A stretch of 64,000 bases of DNA, taken from NCBI RefSeq assembly GCF_963675165.1, contig NC_087377.1, positions 10,960,632 through 11,024,631 of the forward strand, in the 5' to 3' direction. Origin of the DNA: Halichondria panicea. Its lineage: Eukaryota > Porifera > Demospongiae > Suberitida > Halichondriidae. Below, piece by piece: positions 1-11,000 of the stretch. The first letter of the stretch is position 1. Every line of letters starts with the position of its first letter. The notes beneath the pieces are model-generated. The model was given only the letters and a program-made list of their open reading frames with translations, searched no databases and had not been told where the DNA came from. The position numbers and the translations under genes are program-made.

Positions 1-97
1 AAACTATATCTGGCTACTCAGTACTTTAAGTCAGTCAGTGACACCACACTCTCTGCTAGCCTAAGACTATATGTATATACCTGCTATCAATACATTA

Positions 98-363
98 GGC
101 CACTCCAAGTGACACTCTGGTTTCTGGTCCTGAAGTTTTTCTAATTGCATGCGGGCGGGCGGCTTTTCTCATTATGTCATTATCAATTTCACCTCATTAT
201 TTTGCAAATGAATATCATTATCACACTATTTTGTACCACATGGACCATTCTGCGCATGCGTAGTAGAAATAATGAGATAGAAATCCAATAATGAGATAGA
301 AATCCAAGAATAAAATCTGATGCGGGCGGTGGACCAGAAACCAGAGTATCACTTGGAGTGGCC
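98..363. mobile_element. Harbinger-like MITE, GGCCACTCC ends, TTA target duplication
   Basis: A 266-bp element with imperfect terminal inverted repeats (TIRs) of about 35 bp beginning GGCCACTCCAAGTGA on the left and ending CACTTGGAGTGGCC on the right. It is flanked by TTA on both sides (95-97 and 364-366). No coding capacity is seen. A second copy at 29,075-29,351 has the same 9-bp ends and the same TTA duplication. A 3-bp TTA/TAA duplication is typical of PIF/Harbinger elements, so that assignment is an inference. Confidence 0.75.
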
Positions 364-504
364 TTACTAGTCCTACCCTCACAAAAGTGAGCAAGTTCCT
401 CCAGTGAGCAAGGTCCTCCAGCTAGGCGTAAGCATCCCTCTGAGTCTCTACTGGCCCTGTATGAGAGCTCGAGACTGTATAATTATTATATCCGACTTAG
501 GAGC

Positions 505-1395
505 GTAGCCAGGATTTTTGGAAGAGGGGGCAAAACGTAGCAGCCGCGCAGCGCCGAAATGTTGACTGGAAGCCACACCTCTTAATTATGACGTCATAAT
601 TGATTTCTCTATTTAGTTGGGTGTGGCCTGATGTTTAGAAAGCTAGTTTAGCAAAGAACAAGAACTGTCTATAGATTTAGACCAGAATAGCTCACAGTTT
701 AGGGACTAAATCGTTTTGCTTGCCTACTAGCTAGCTAACTGCAGCAAGATTGGGAAGAAAGGGAGTGCTCAGCAAGATAATCAGCTACACTAATCAGGGG
801 CGTAGCTACCATTGTTTCCTGGTTGCCCAGAAACCCCCCCAGGAGCTGCTGAGAAAATTGGGCAGGGCTCCCCAATAATTGAAATCAAGCAGCCCTGCCC
901 ATCTTTTCATGCACGTGGCTGCAAATCATGTAGAGATAGCACCGTGAATCGTTTCACGTTGGCTAGCTTTGTCTCAGCTAGCTAGCTAGCTACCTCAAAC
1001 AAAGAAGACCAAGACTTAAGTTCTAGTATCAATCCTGCATGCTCCAGTATTCTCAGACTCAGCTCTAAGCACAACTTTATTCGATATTCAGGAAGGACAA
1101 GTTTAGAACAATCTCAGCCACATGAAACCTCTCAGGTAAATGTAATGGTGCTCAGCTAGACTAGCAATACACAATTGACACCTGCCTTTTAGAATGTCTA
1201 TAGCTAGCTAGACTAGCTAGTCTAGCTAGCTTCTCACAAACAAGTAAAAAAGTCATTACAAACAATGAGCAGTAGGTGTGCCCCAATCAAGAGGGTGTGG
1301 CACAGGAAGTGGGCGTGGCTAAAATTTCCCGGCGCTACCGCGCCGCTGGTTTTTCAAAGGAAACCCCTATGTCAAAAGTCTGGCTACGCCCCTGA
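505..1395. repeat. Composite of elements with GGGGCGTAGCCAG-type ends
   Basis: The left end at about 510 (GCGTAGCCAGGATTTTTGG) is matched in inverse at about 1,370-1,390 (CTGGCTACGCCCCTGA). Related ends lie at 795 (CAGGGGCGTAGCTACC) and 1,460-1,473 (CTACGCCACTG), suggesting nested insertions. The stretch 510-600 is repeated inverted at 5,790-5,910. I see no gene in it. Confidence 0.45.
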
Positions 1396-1474
1396 CTAAC
1401 CTGAGCTGAGTAGTAGAGATCCAGAAAAAGGGGGGGCATTTGCCCACTTTGCCACCCCCTGCCTACGCCACTGC

Positions 1475-2010
1475 GACTAGAAAAACATTTGCAATGTGAA
1501 AAATTGCTAGGATTGGCCAGGGGAACCACAAAAAAGCTTGGAAACAAGAAATCAGACGAGAGCATAACTCCAATCCGTTACAACGTCAATCACATGTACT
1601 GGTAGTTTTCCATGTTTTCCCGGCCATAAATACGCAATTTTTACTGGTGGGTGATGACCAATCCTTTTATTATACATCCATTTTGGAATGTGCGGGCATA
1701 TAATCATGATGATTTGTGATGAATTGATGTTCCTAGTACATGCAGTGTTGAGCACAGGTACACACAGTCCATCCATGCGTAGTAACATGCACGGACCGTA
1801 TATACTGGTGACCTGCCTGGAATGATGAGGTGGATGGAAGGAACCTGGTAGATGGATCTGGAACACAGTCTATATACTATGTATTGTACATGTTAATGAC
1901 GTTGTAACGGATTGGAGTTATGCTCTCGTCTGATTTCTTGTTTCCAAGCTTTTTTGTGGTTCCCCTGGCCAATCCTAGCAATTTTTCCCATTGCAAATGT
2001 TTTTCTAGTC
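1475..2010. repeat. Foldback with 113-bp near-perfect arms
   Basis: Arms 1,475-1,587 and 1,898-2,010 are reverse complements with about one mismatch; the 310-bp loop between them is unrelated. The outer ends read GACTAGAAAAACATTTGC and GCAAATGTTTTTCTAGTC. No target-site duplication is evident. Open frames across the arms are by-products of the repeat and are not called as genes. Confidence 0.8.
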
Positions 2011-2691
2011 AGATTCCCTTTCTTTTTCAGTACAGAAGTATAAATTTACGTAATTTGTGAATCAGTATTATAAATGACAGCCATTTTAGCTCTTAAATTA
2101 AGAGCATGATATCTAGCCAGTGCATATAGCATGCCTGTCAGAGAAAGGGAGCTAGAACTGAACAATGTGAAAAAAGCAACACCTGAGACAACCACCTGTT
2201 GGACAACATCACGGGAGCACAAATATTGCTGAGTCAGGCAAGTTTTTTACATGAGTTTCCATATAAATTTTACAGACAAAGTTATTCGTTACTAGTTATT
2301 CAGAGAAGTCTGAAATAAGAGTGTAGCTTCTCAGTATTATATAAGAAACTGGTTGAAGTGACTGCCCCAGCCTGCCTACTCATTTTGTGTTGCTGCATGC
2401 TGATGAGTCATATAGACAGTAGAATCTCTCTTAGCTCCAGACATCCAGTCCTGTGTTACTAATAGTAGCTCACAAAACTATTGGAAGTGCTTACAATCTC
2501 AAGGATAGCTTCAGCGGTGATGCCGCGCCAAAGGCTTGCAAAGTAGATTTTCTCCCAAATCATGTATTAGAAAAAAATCGGTTTAGAATGAGGCTAGAAC
2601 TTCAATCTTGTTACGTAAAGGTTCACGTGACAGGTACTTCCGCTCTAGACATTGCAAATGCAAATGCAAAAACTCTGAAAACCGCTGTAGA

Positions 2692-3230
2692 CTAGAGGAG
2701 GAATGCCAGTGTCAAAAGGTCACTAATTAAAACACCACGTGGCCCTGGCCCTATGTTTTACATGTAAAACTGAGTTTACCCTCGCGCCCCTGAGTTTATA
2801 CACCACCAATAGCTTGATCCTCTTTATAATCACAACAGAAATTGGTTGAGCTATCGCGCCCCAGAGGAATCAGCTTGAGAGAGGCAACCTTTGACCTTTT
2901 ATTGCATTCTTCGAAACCACGAGATATGGAAATTAGCCTTCAGGCTAGGGTATAAATTTTGATGTACTGGCATGCTGCACTGGATAGATCTAGGTATAGT
3001 AAGCTTTCCAAGCAGGCATATAAAGAACAGAAGCGCTAAGCTGCTATAGCATATGCAGCAAAGGTCAAGAACCCAGAACTTAGACAACCCTAGAGGAGGA
3101 ATGCCAGTGTCAAAAGGTCACTAATTAAAACACCTCTTCTTCTTCTTTTTTGTAGCCTCCAATTAATGAAAGAGTAGCCACGTGGCCCATGTAAAACTGA
3201 GTTTACCCTCGCGCCGCCCCTGAGTTTATA
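2692..3230. repeat. Direct repeats, part of a larger duplicated block
   Basis: A segment starting AGAGGAGGAATGCCAGTG occurs at about 2,695 and again at about 3,092, each followed by a GTAAAACTGAGTTTACCCTC block (about 2,765 and 3,190). Between them, 2,795-3,088 is repeated in the same orientation at 5,358-5,706, and 3,225-3,300 is repeated inverted at 4,921-4,933 plus 5,299-5,360. The second copy carries two later insertions (4,934-5,298 and 5,435-5,487). No gene is seen between 2,011 and 3,690. Confidence 0.7.
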
Positions 3231-3696
3231 CTAGACTGGAAACCACGCCCCTTTCTTTAGGGAAAGAGACTGGCCAGGTGACTATCAACGACTCGTCCCA
3301 ACGGAATGCTTGGAATGTAGAGTGTGCATGAATGCGTGGGAGATATCTAAACCACAATATTGCATAATTATTATGTGAGTATTAATATTTTTAGCTGTAC
3401 AGTTGTAGTCTCGTGGACCAGCCGATATATTATCCTCTTTCAGGGTCTGGGTCTGAGACTAGTACAGTTGCAGTATAAATGTTATGTCTACTTAGCTACG
3501 GCTAGCTGTTTGGATATAAGTTGTCTATCAGTACTTTTCCAATGAAGCAATTCTAAAGTTGCTATAACCTGGCTGGCGGGCTACAAGGCCACTGCAAAAA
3601 TAACAGACAGAAGTCAGCAGTCAGTAGCAGAGATCAGATATATTTGTCTCTCTGCCAACTGGTTTATGGAAAGTCCCTTTGCTTTGCTCTATTGCC

Positions 3697-4674
3697 TAGC
3701 CTCGAGACCAGCCGTTCGTTATCTGAAAGAACGCCTGGTCAAGTTCTAATGTGCAACTTGTCCAGCTGAGTCAGCGTTTTATAGCATCATAATGATATTC
3801 ATGGGTAATACACCTTGGGCGGACCTTTTGCGGGCAATTTTACCGGTCCAAGAAATTCCTGGACCGCTGGACGAGTGCTACAGTGCAACTTGTCCAGCTG
3901 AGTCAGCGTTTTATAGCATCATAATGATATTCATGGGTAATACACCTTGGGCGGACCTTTTGCGGGAAATTACCGGTCCAAGAAATTCCTGGATCGCTGG
4001 ACGAGTGCTACATTGGAACTAGCCTCGATTCAAGGCCGACTAAAATACGGCCTGGTACCTATTGCAGGGGTGATAGTGCGCATGCGCTTCAAATTACCCA
4101 GAATATGGGTAATCGTACTACGAACGTAAAACCTTAGTAAATTACACAGGAAATTAGTCCGTTTACTAAAAATATGTTCCGTAATACTTTATCTCTATGA
4201 CTGAGTTCTGTAAAGCTGTGGCTTATGCCGTCTATTGCGTTGGTCTAGAAGGCTTGAACACTAGTTTTAAGACAGAAGAGGCTCTCATCTACGTCTAGGA
4301 TGGTTCTATAGCCGGGTTGTCTTCGCAAGTAGCAGTTTGAGGCATCATACACTTCCCATAGCCTGTACAGATCCAAGGTAAGACATCCTGACCATATAAC
4401 CTTCATAGAGGTAGATGAGAGCCTCTTCTGGCTTCAGACTAGTGTGAAAGCCTTCTGGAACAACGCAATAGAGAGCTAAGCTGATGTACAAAGATAGAAA
4501 ATAGATGAGAGAAAGAAAAAGGGGATTCCCCAGATTCTGGAGAATAAACTAACGCATGCGCACTATCACCCTTGCAATAGGTACCAGGCCGTATTTTAAT
4601 CGGCCTGGAATCGAGGCTACATTGGAACTTGACCAGGCGTTCTTTCAGATAACGAACGGCTGGTCTCGAGGCTA
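3697..4674. mobile_element. TAGCCTCGA-family element, 978 bp, 9-bp TSD
   Basis: The ends are TAGCCTCGAGACCAGCCG and CGGCTGGTCTCGAGGCTA, with about 50 bp of inverted repeat. The 9-bp duplication TCTATTGCC lies at 3,688-3,696 and 4,675-4,683. Inside, a segment of about 132 bp is tandemly duplicated (about 3,755-3,886 and 3,887-4,015), and a second element of the same family (4,020-4,619) is inserted. It has no convincing coding sequence and appears non-autonomous. Confidence 0.85.
4020..4619. mobile_element. TAGCCTCGA-family element nested in the previous one, 9-bp TSD
   Basis: The ends are TAGCCTCGATTCAAGGCCG and CGGCCTGGAATCGAGGCTA. The 9-bp duplication CATTGGAAC is at 4,011-4,019 and 4,620-4,628. 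Further inverted segments continue inward (for example 4,050-4,090 against 4,550-4,590, and 4,250-4,290 against 4,415-4,455). Because it interrupts the 3,697-4,674 element, it inserted later. Confidence 0.85.
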
Positions 4675-4933
4675 TCTATTGCCAGAGTTTCTATTACAGA
4701 CAGGACAAGAACTAGGTACATCCAGGTGACAGCTAGCTCCAGACTTGGACATAGTTTTGCAGCAGTTGACTTGTGATTGAAATTAAGTTTGGTAGGTGGC
4801 TGAGCTAGCTAGAGTACAGTACTAGTCAGTAGATCTAGCCAAAGTATACTAAACCGCAACACTGGTGACCACACCCTTTTCCTTGAACCACTTCCGCAAA
4901 ATTCAGTATACACAATTGAAGACAAGTCGTTGA

Positions 4934-5298
4934 TCAGTGGCGGATCCAGAGGAGGGTCCATGGGGTCCCTTGACCTCCCCTTTTGAAGTTAACTTTAGAA
5001 GGCTTAATGAAACCAGCTAGCTATTTATCAGTTTTTGTAGCTATTGTAATTGATTGTACCTGTTGTTTTGATGTATCAACTGCCAAAGGAGTGTTCAGGC
5101 TAGCCTAGGCTAGCTAGTTGACTGTTCGTGGCAGCTAGCTACCTCTACTGAAGTTTATTATGGGACTTCCCCTGGCTGAGTATGGGATTTTCCCTAGTCA
5201 CGTGTGACCGGAAGTGGGCGTAACCCAAAAAATTCGCGCTGCGCGCTCGTTAATTAGTTTGGAACCCCCCCTTTCATTTTTCCTGGATCCGCCACTGA
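4934..5298. mobile_element. MITE with TCAGTGGCGGATCCAG ends
   Basis: A 365-bp element starting TCAGTGGCGGATCCAG and ending CTGGATCCGCCACTGA, flanked by TTGA at 4,930-4,933 and 5,299-5,302. The uninterrupted target is present in inverted orientation at about 3,275-3,300, so the boundaries are supported by an empty site in this window. The duplication could be read as 4 or 5 bp because of the palindromic ends. No gene inside. Confidence 0.8.
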
Positions 5299-5357
5299 TT
5301 GATAGTCACCTGGCCAGTCTCTTTCCCTAAAGAAATGGGCATGGTTTCCAGTCTAAG

Positions 5358-5706
5358 TTTATACACCATCAATAGCTTGATCCTCTTTATAATCACAACA
5401 GAAATCGGTTGAGCTATTGCGCCCCAGAGGAATCTAGTCTCGAATACCTGCCTCAACCTAAAAGCTTGAGGCGGGTATTCGAGACTAAGAGGAATCAGCT
5501 TGAGAGAGGATTTAATTGCAACCTTTGACCTTTTATTGCATTCTTCAAAACCACAAGATATGGGAATTAGCCTTCCGTGGCTAGGGTATAAATTTTTATG
5601 TACTTGCTGCACTGGATAGATCTAGGTATAGTAAGCTTTCCAAGCAGGCAAATAAAGAACAGAAGCGCTAAGCTGCTATATGCAGCAAAGGTCAAGAACC
5701 CAGAAC
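5358..5706. repeat. Second copy of the 2,795-3,088 block
   Basis: This is a direct copy of 2,795-3,088 with scattered substitutions, plus the 53-bp insertion at 5,435-5,487. Both copies contain an A/T-rich stretch that gives short frames in several directions. I do not call a gene here. Confidence 0.7.
5435..5487. mobile_element. 53-bp palindromic micro-element, 9-bp TSD
   Basis: The ends are TAGTCTCGAATACC and GGTATTCGAGACTA, forming an almost complete hairpin. The 9-bp duplication AGAGGAATC is at 5,426-5,434 and 5,488-5,496. The homologous block at about 2,860-2,880 has a single AGAGGAATC without the insertion, which is a direct empty-site control. Confidence 0.85.
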
Positions 5707-5925
5707 AATCCTTCATTAAACGTGACCCTATTGACCCTGGCGTTCCTCCTCTAGAAGATTGGGCCACGCCCAACTATTAATTATTACGTCATTAATAAGA
5801 GGTGTGGCTTCTGGTCAACCAAATTTCAGTGCTGCGCGGCTAAAAATAGGGAGCAAAGCGCCCTCTTTCGTCGTTGTAGCACCCCCTTCCTCAAAATCCT
5901 GGCTACGCCCCTGCACCTTATACAT

Positions 5926-5981
5926 TAGCCTCGATTCCAAGCCGCTGAGAAAGGCGTTTCAAGGGACTGGAGTCGAGGCTA
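5926..5981. mobile_element. 56-bp TAGCCTCGA micro-element, 9-bp TSD
   Basis: It starts TAGCCTCGATTCCAAGCCG and ends GGAGTCGAGGCTA, with the 9-bp duplication CTTATACAT at 5,917-5,925 and 5,982-5,990. It is essentially only two terminal repeats. Confidence 0.85.
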
Positions 5982-5990
5982 CTTATACAT

Positions 5991-6979
5991 CAGTCATGAT
6001 GAACATTTTTGCTACTTTACTGCAGGCAGAAAACTCAAAGTGTGGGTAATGATCCACATTGATTGTTGTTGAAAACGATCAATGCCAAAAGTCCAAATAC
6101 GGTGGCTGTAATTACATCAGCATCAGCACAGCCTTGCAGCTCTCTTCTCACTCTTGCAGCCACCAATAGCTAGCGCTCTAGTACAGAGCTAACTCTTAAG
6201 TAGAGTAGCAACACTCCATGGACAAGATTTGCTACGCACTTTTCTGAAAAGGCTGCAATGGAATTCCAAGTAAGCAAAACTAGGCCGTAAGATCTCGCTT
6301 TAAAGCGACACTTTTTAATAATTACGAAGCCAGAGGTCGCACTTTTGGAGGTTGAAAAATTATATTGAAGTCCTGGTGTCGCATATTTAGAGGGTCGCAT
6401 CTAATTGGAGGTAACTTTACAGAGTCTACTTGCCTCGATTTCAGGCCACTTAAAAACACTGATTTTCCGGTGGGCTACAGTCGAGGCTAGTGAGTGGCTA
6501 CATTTACCTCTATTTAGAACGCGACATTAAAAAATAATTGTCAGTGCAGCTGTTGCACTTTTAGAGGTCGGAAAATTGCTGAAACTCCTGGGTGTCGCAT
6601 ATTTGGAGGGTCGCCTTAAATCGAGGTCTTACGGTAACTCGAGAACCAAGCATTATTGCAAATCCACGAATTAAAATCCAAGAAAACATAACTAGAAGCC
6701 TATAGAAACTCTTACTTGCACTTCATTGATCCTTGAGCAGCTGGAGCAGCCTACACACACACACAGAGACACTGACTTTTACAGCAGAGCATGCATGTAC
6801 ATGTATGTGATTCAGTATAAATGCATGTACCATTATCAAGTTCAAAAATCTGAGCGAGTAAATAGCTTTATCTAGGTGACCACAATTATACCTCAGATTA
6901 TATACATGAAAACCGTACACATGAAAGTATAAGTAGCAACGTGTATACTTCACATGAATGTCATTGGCATGTGCAAGCT
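5991..6979. other. No gene seen; element remnants
   Basis: This stretch contains a solo TAGCCTCGA-type piece (about 6,430-6,500) and repeated GGTCGCA/GGGTCGC motifs (6,330-6,625). A short (CA)n/(GA) tract lies near 6,752-6,765. No convincing coding exon is seen on either strand. Confidence 0.5.
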
Positions 6980-7526
6980 ACTCAGGTATATTAAGGACTG
7001 GGACCTTCAATTATTGCTGAATCAGCTAAAACGCAGCCACGCCCACGATTTTTAATATGTTTTGTGTGTAAAAATTTTGTGCAGCTACTGATCTTTTTTA
7101 GTTCTAAAAACGGTGTTCTAAACCTTCCTTTTAGCTCTTAATTCTTAGTGTAGTAGGTAGTTCAAAGGCTTAAGCAGACATATCTGCTGGGAGAGAGCCA
7201 CTTCTTTGGCCAAAGGTGAGATTTTGCACAAAACTTAGTCTTACAGCTGACAATAAGTGACATTTTTATTTTTATAGGCTAATAACTTACTCTAAATAGA
7301 ACATGATGCTCTCTCCCAGCGGATATGTCTGCTTAAGCCTTTGAACTACCTACAACACTAAGAATTAAGAGCTAAAAGGAAGGTTTAGAACACCGTTTTT
7401 AGAACTAAAAAAGATAAGTAGCTGCACAAAATTTTTACACACAAAACATATTAAAAATCGTGGGCGTGGCTGCGTTTTAGCTGATTCAGCAATAATTGAA
7501 GGTCCCAGTCCTTAATATACCTGAGT
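6980..7526. repeat. Foldback element with arms of about 215 bp
   Basis: The left arm begins ACTCAGGTATATTAAGGACT near 6,980 and its reverse complement ends near 7,526. The arms are almost identical and are separated by about 110 bp. I could not identify a flanking duplication. The 7,527-8,029 interval that follows holds no recognisable gene; it would contain the promoter of the protease gene. Confidence 0.8.
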
Positions 7527-8029
7527 ACACGACATTATACAAATTGTGACTCATGAGTTATGAGTACATGCATGTTACATTGCATCCCCAAGCACTGACA
7601 CAGAAAATTGAAACTGAAAATGTGGGAATTAAATATCGTTATACACTTTCACTTGTTGTTAACTTTTTAATGTCTTGCACTAGTCTTGTATAATTATGCA
7701 AAATATCGCAGCAAGATTGTATACACTGTATGTGCATTTGATCACAAATGTGCCTGTATGGTATCCAAGCACTTACCTCACATGCAGTATGTTCCGGCTA
7801 GTAAGCTGTGACCTTACCAGCACTAACATAGTTGTTCCTTGTAAGTACAATACAGCTACACAACTCTACCGGCTAGCTACAGAGTATTTACAGCACGTAC
7901 ATAGTTCTCATTTATTGTAGATGTAACAGACGAGATGCTGTTTATATAAAGTGAGATGTAAACTATCGACATCTATAGCTATAAGTCAGCCTCTAGCTGA
8001 CTTAATTCTCTGCCATTTGCATTCTTAAA

Positions 8030-11000
8030 ATGGCTGGGTTATTGGACAACAACCTCTTGTGCTCGATCATCATAGCTTTAATAGCCACAGTATGGAGTTT
8101 GCAGCCATTAATCCTAGCTCCATATGGATCAGAGAAAACCGGTAGCTACATCATTGTACTAAAGAAAGGCTCATCCACCTCCAAACTTGAAGAAGTGATT
8201 ACAAAGATCAAAACTATCACAAATAATGAGGTACAGATACAGCGCTATACTGAATTCATTGAGAAGACAGTAACTGTAAAAATTCCAAGAGATGTCCTGA
8301 ACAAGGTGAGTGTGCAATTAATATAATGACAAGATAGTTAAATTTCGTTTTTAATTTCATGCAGGTTCGTGATTTACCAGAAGTCGATCATGTTGAAGAA
8401 GAAGACATGGCATATGGCTCGCATGAAGAGATCGAACTGACTCAATACTCTAGTGCAAAACGTGGTCCCTTCTGGTTTCTCGATCATCTCAATTTGCCTA
8501 CTGATGAGAATGAGCAAGAAGTCGCTGATGTGTATGTCCTGGACACTGGAATAGATTTTGAGCACTCAGAATTTGGTAATCGAGCCAAATATGCTGGCTA
8601 TGATCCAATTGATCAGTATAATATTGGTGTTGCTGACTACAAACCTCAAAGAGGAAGAGACTGTAATGGGCACGGAACTTTAGTGGCAAGTTTGATTGGT
8701 GGAAAGACATATGGTGTCGCAAAAAATGTAAATCTTTTTAGTGTTCGTGTGCTTGGGTGTGACAGAGCAGCACCTTTTAGTGTTGTTCTTGATGGACTTA
8801 ACTTCATCGTAAATGAGGTTTCTGGAAGAAAAAGGCCTGCTATTGTTAGTATGGCTCTAAGTGGAAGCCATCACGCTTCAGTGAGCTCAGCTATTAGATA
8901 TTTATATGACAGAAATGTCTTGGTTGTCGCATCTGCTGGAAACTTCGGCGATAATGCTTGCAGCTATTCTCCATCAAGCAATAATCAAGTGCTTACTGTT
9001 GGTGCTATTGGTGAAGACAACATAATTTATCCTAAATCTAACTATGGGGCTTGTGTTGATATCTTTGCTCCAGGAGAATCAATAACAGGAGCTGAGCACA
9101 CTTGTCCCACATGCACAATAGATGGTGCCAGTGGTACCAGCCTTGCTGCTGCATTAGTTTGTGGTATAGCTGCTGTTCACCTTTCTCGTTACCCATTGAT
9201 TAATCCCGCAACCCTAAAGCAAACGATTATAGACATTTCGTCAAAAGATTTGATCTACTTTACGTCTGACTCTCAAGCATCTCCAAACAGATTAGCTAGT
9301 TTTGGTAAGTTGTCTCACATAAAGTCTATATATAAGAGTCTAAAATAATAATTTTTGCAGATTGTGGAGGGACCATAAAGGCCACTACCTCTTCTATGAG
9401 CGTTATCCAGTCGTTAAATTTTCCAAGCAATTATCCAAACAGTCTCCATTGTACATGGAATATTGTGGCAGAGGCAGGACAATACATTGAGCTAATGTTT
9501 GAATTCATTAAACTGGAAGAGGACTATGACTTTTTAGCTATCACATCTGGTTCTTCTACCACACGACTAACAGGTATGCTGTATTGCCGATAATAAGCAA
9601 AAAAATTATTCATAAATTTATGCAGGCGACTATGGGGAAGTAACTTGTGGGTATGTGTCTACTTCAAATTCCCATGTTCTTAAACTGGACTTTTACTCTG
9701 ATGAGACAATTGGTTCAGCTGGATTTAAAGCTGCTTATAGATCTGTTCGTGAGACATCTGCATCTATCGACGGTAAATTATTACCCGTGTGTGAATGTAT
9801 AAATTCTACACCGTATATAGTGCTAGACGTTTCGTGATAGTATGCTACGTTAAAATCTATCATTCCAGAGTGTGTGAAGCCGCTGGTGAATGACATCCTG
9901 CAACTGGATATTTTGAGCGAGGGACAAAATGTTGGAAATAGGTTTTCGATGAGCAAAGACTGGCAAGAGTTCTTTGGTGGTCGCAGACAGGGAATAAACT
10001 TGGCTGTCCTTCAGGAAGATTCTGGCAAAGTTGTTCTTCAGAGGAATTTTGATATCTCTAAATCTCACCAAGCATCTGAACTAGCTGAAACGATTGAGAA
10101 AATAAATCCTGGTTCTATAGTCTTAGTAAGTACTAATGGACAATTAGTAGCACATAGTAATCTTCCAACAAGAACAACACGAGCCATCAGCACTCTTGGA
10201 TCATCGCAAGTACAGAATCTACGAGAAGTTTCTTCCTGGGCTCTAATTGGTATAAAAGGCCTTCAGCCAGGAAGAGGTATTGAGAAGATTAGTAATTCAA
10301 TGCCAGTAGATCTATCGACTCAAGTGAAGCTCCAACCATACCGCACAATTGGATTACCCATTATGGTAAAATCAGCCGGAACAGTGTATGGTAACTATGC
10401 AATAATAATAGTTGATGGTGTTGAAATGGAGCTTAAAAATGAAAGAGGCAGAACTACTGGACTCAATGCACTGATCATAGATGAAAAATCTGGTGAAACT
10501 TTAGAAAGCAGGCTCTTTAGCACACACTCTGAATATGCAGCTGACTCATCTCCTTCCAATGATTTCGTTGACTTCATTAGCAGTTTACCCAAAGGTCGTA
10601 TCATAGCTATTGCTATCAAGGGGGACGCCATTGCTCATCTCTCGGAAGATGCAAAGCGTGCGTGTGAGAGTATCGGTAGTCGACACATAAGACAAGTTGA
10701 AGTTGGAGGCTCCTGGGCTATTGTTGGACGCAAGGGTGCTTCAATGGGCACTGTTCCCGAGTCTGCTAGCAACTGTGCAAATGCACAAGCAATCTACTAT
10801 CTTCCTAGTACTGATGACTCATGCCAAATATCTGTTACGACATCTGGTTTTGTCAATGGCGGACAATGTTTCTTTGGAGGTGTTTCATCTTACTTATCTG
10901 TAAACAGAGAAGTCTACCCAACAACGGGGTCCACAGGCCGGGGAATTACTGTCGCTATAATACAAGAAGAAGTTTGTGCTATCAGCAGAGTTCATACTTT

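Noticed and set aside
3770..4010. Possible short CRISPR-like direct repeats
   Set aside because: Only two long tandem units inside a transposable element; no spacers, and eukaryotic context.
5274..5773. Minus-strand frames across the duplicated block
   Set aside because: The same words occur in repeat copies at 2,800-3,090; no splice signals or domain.
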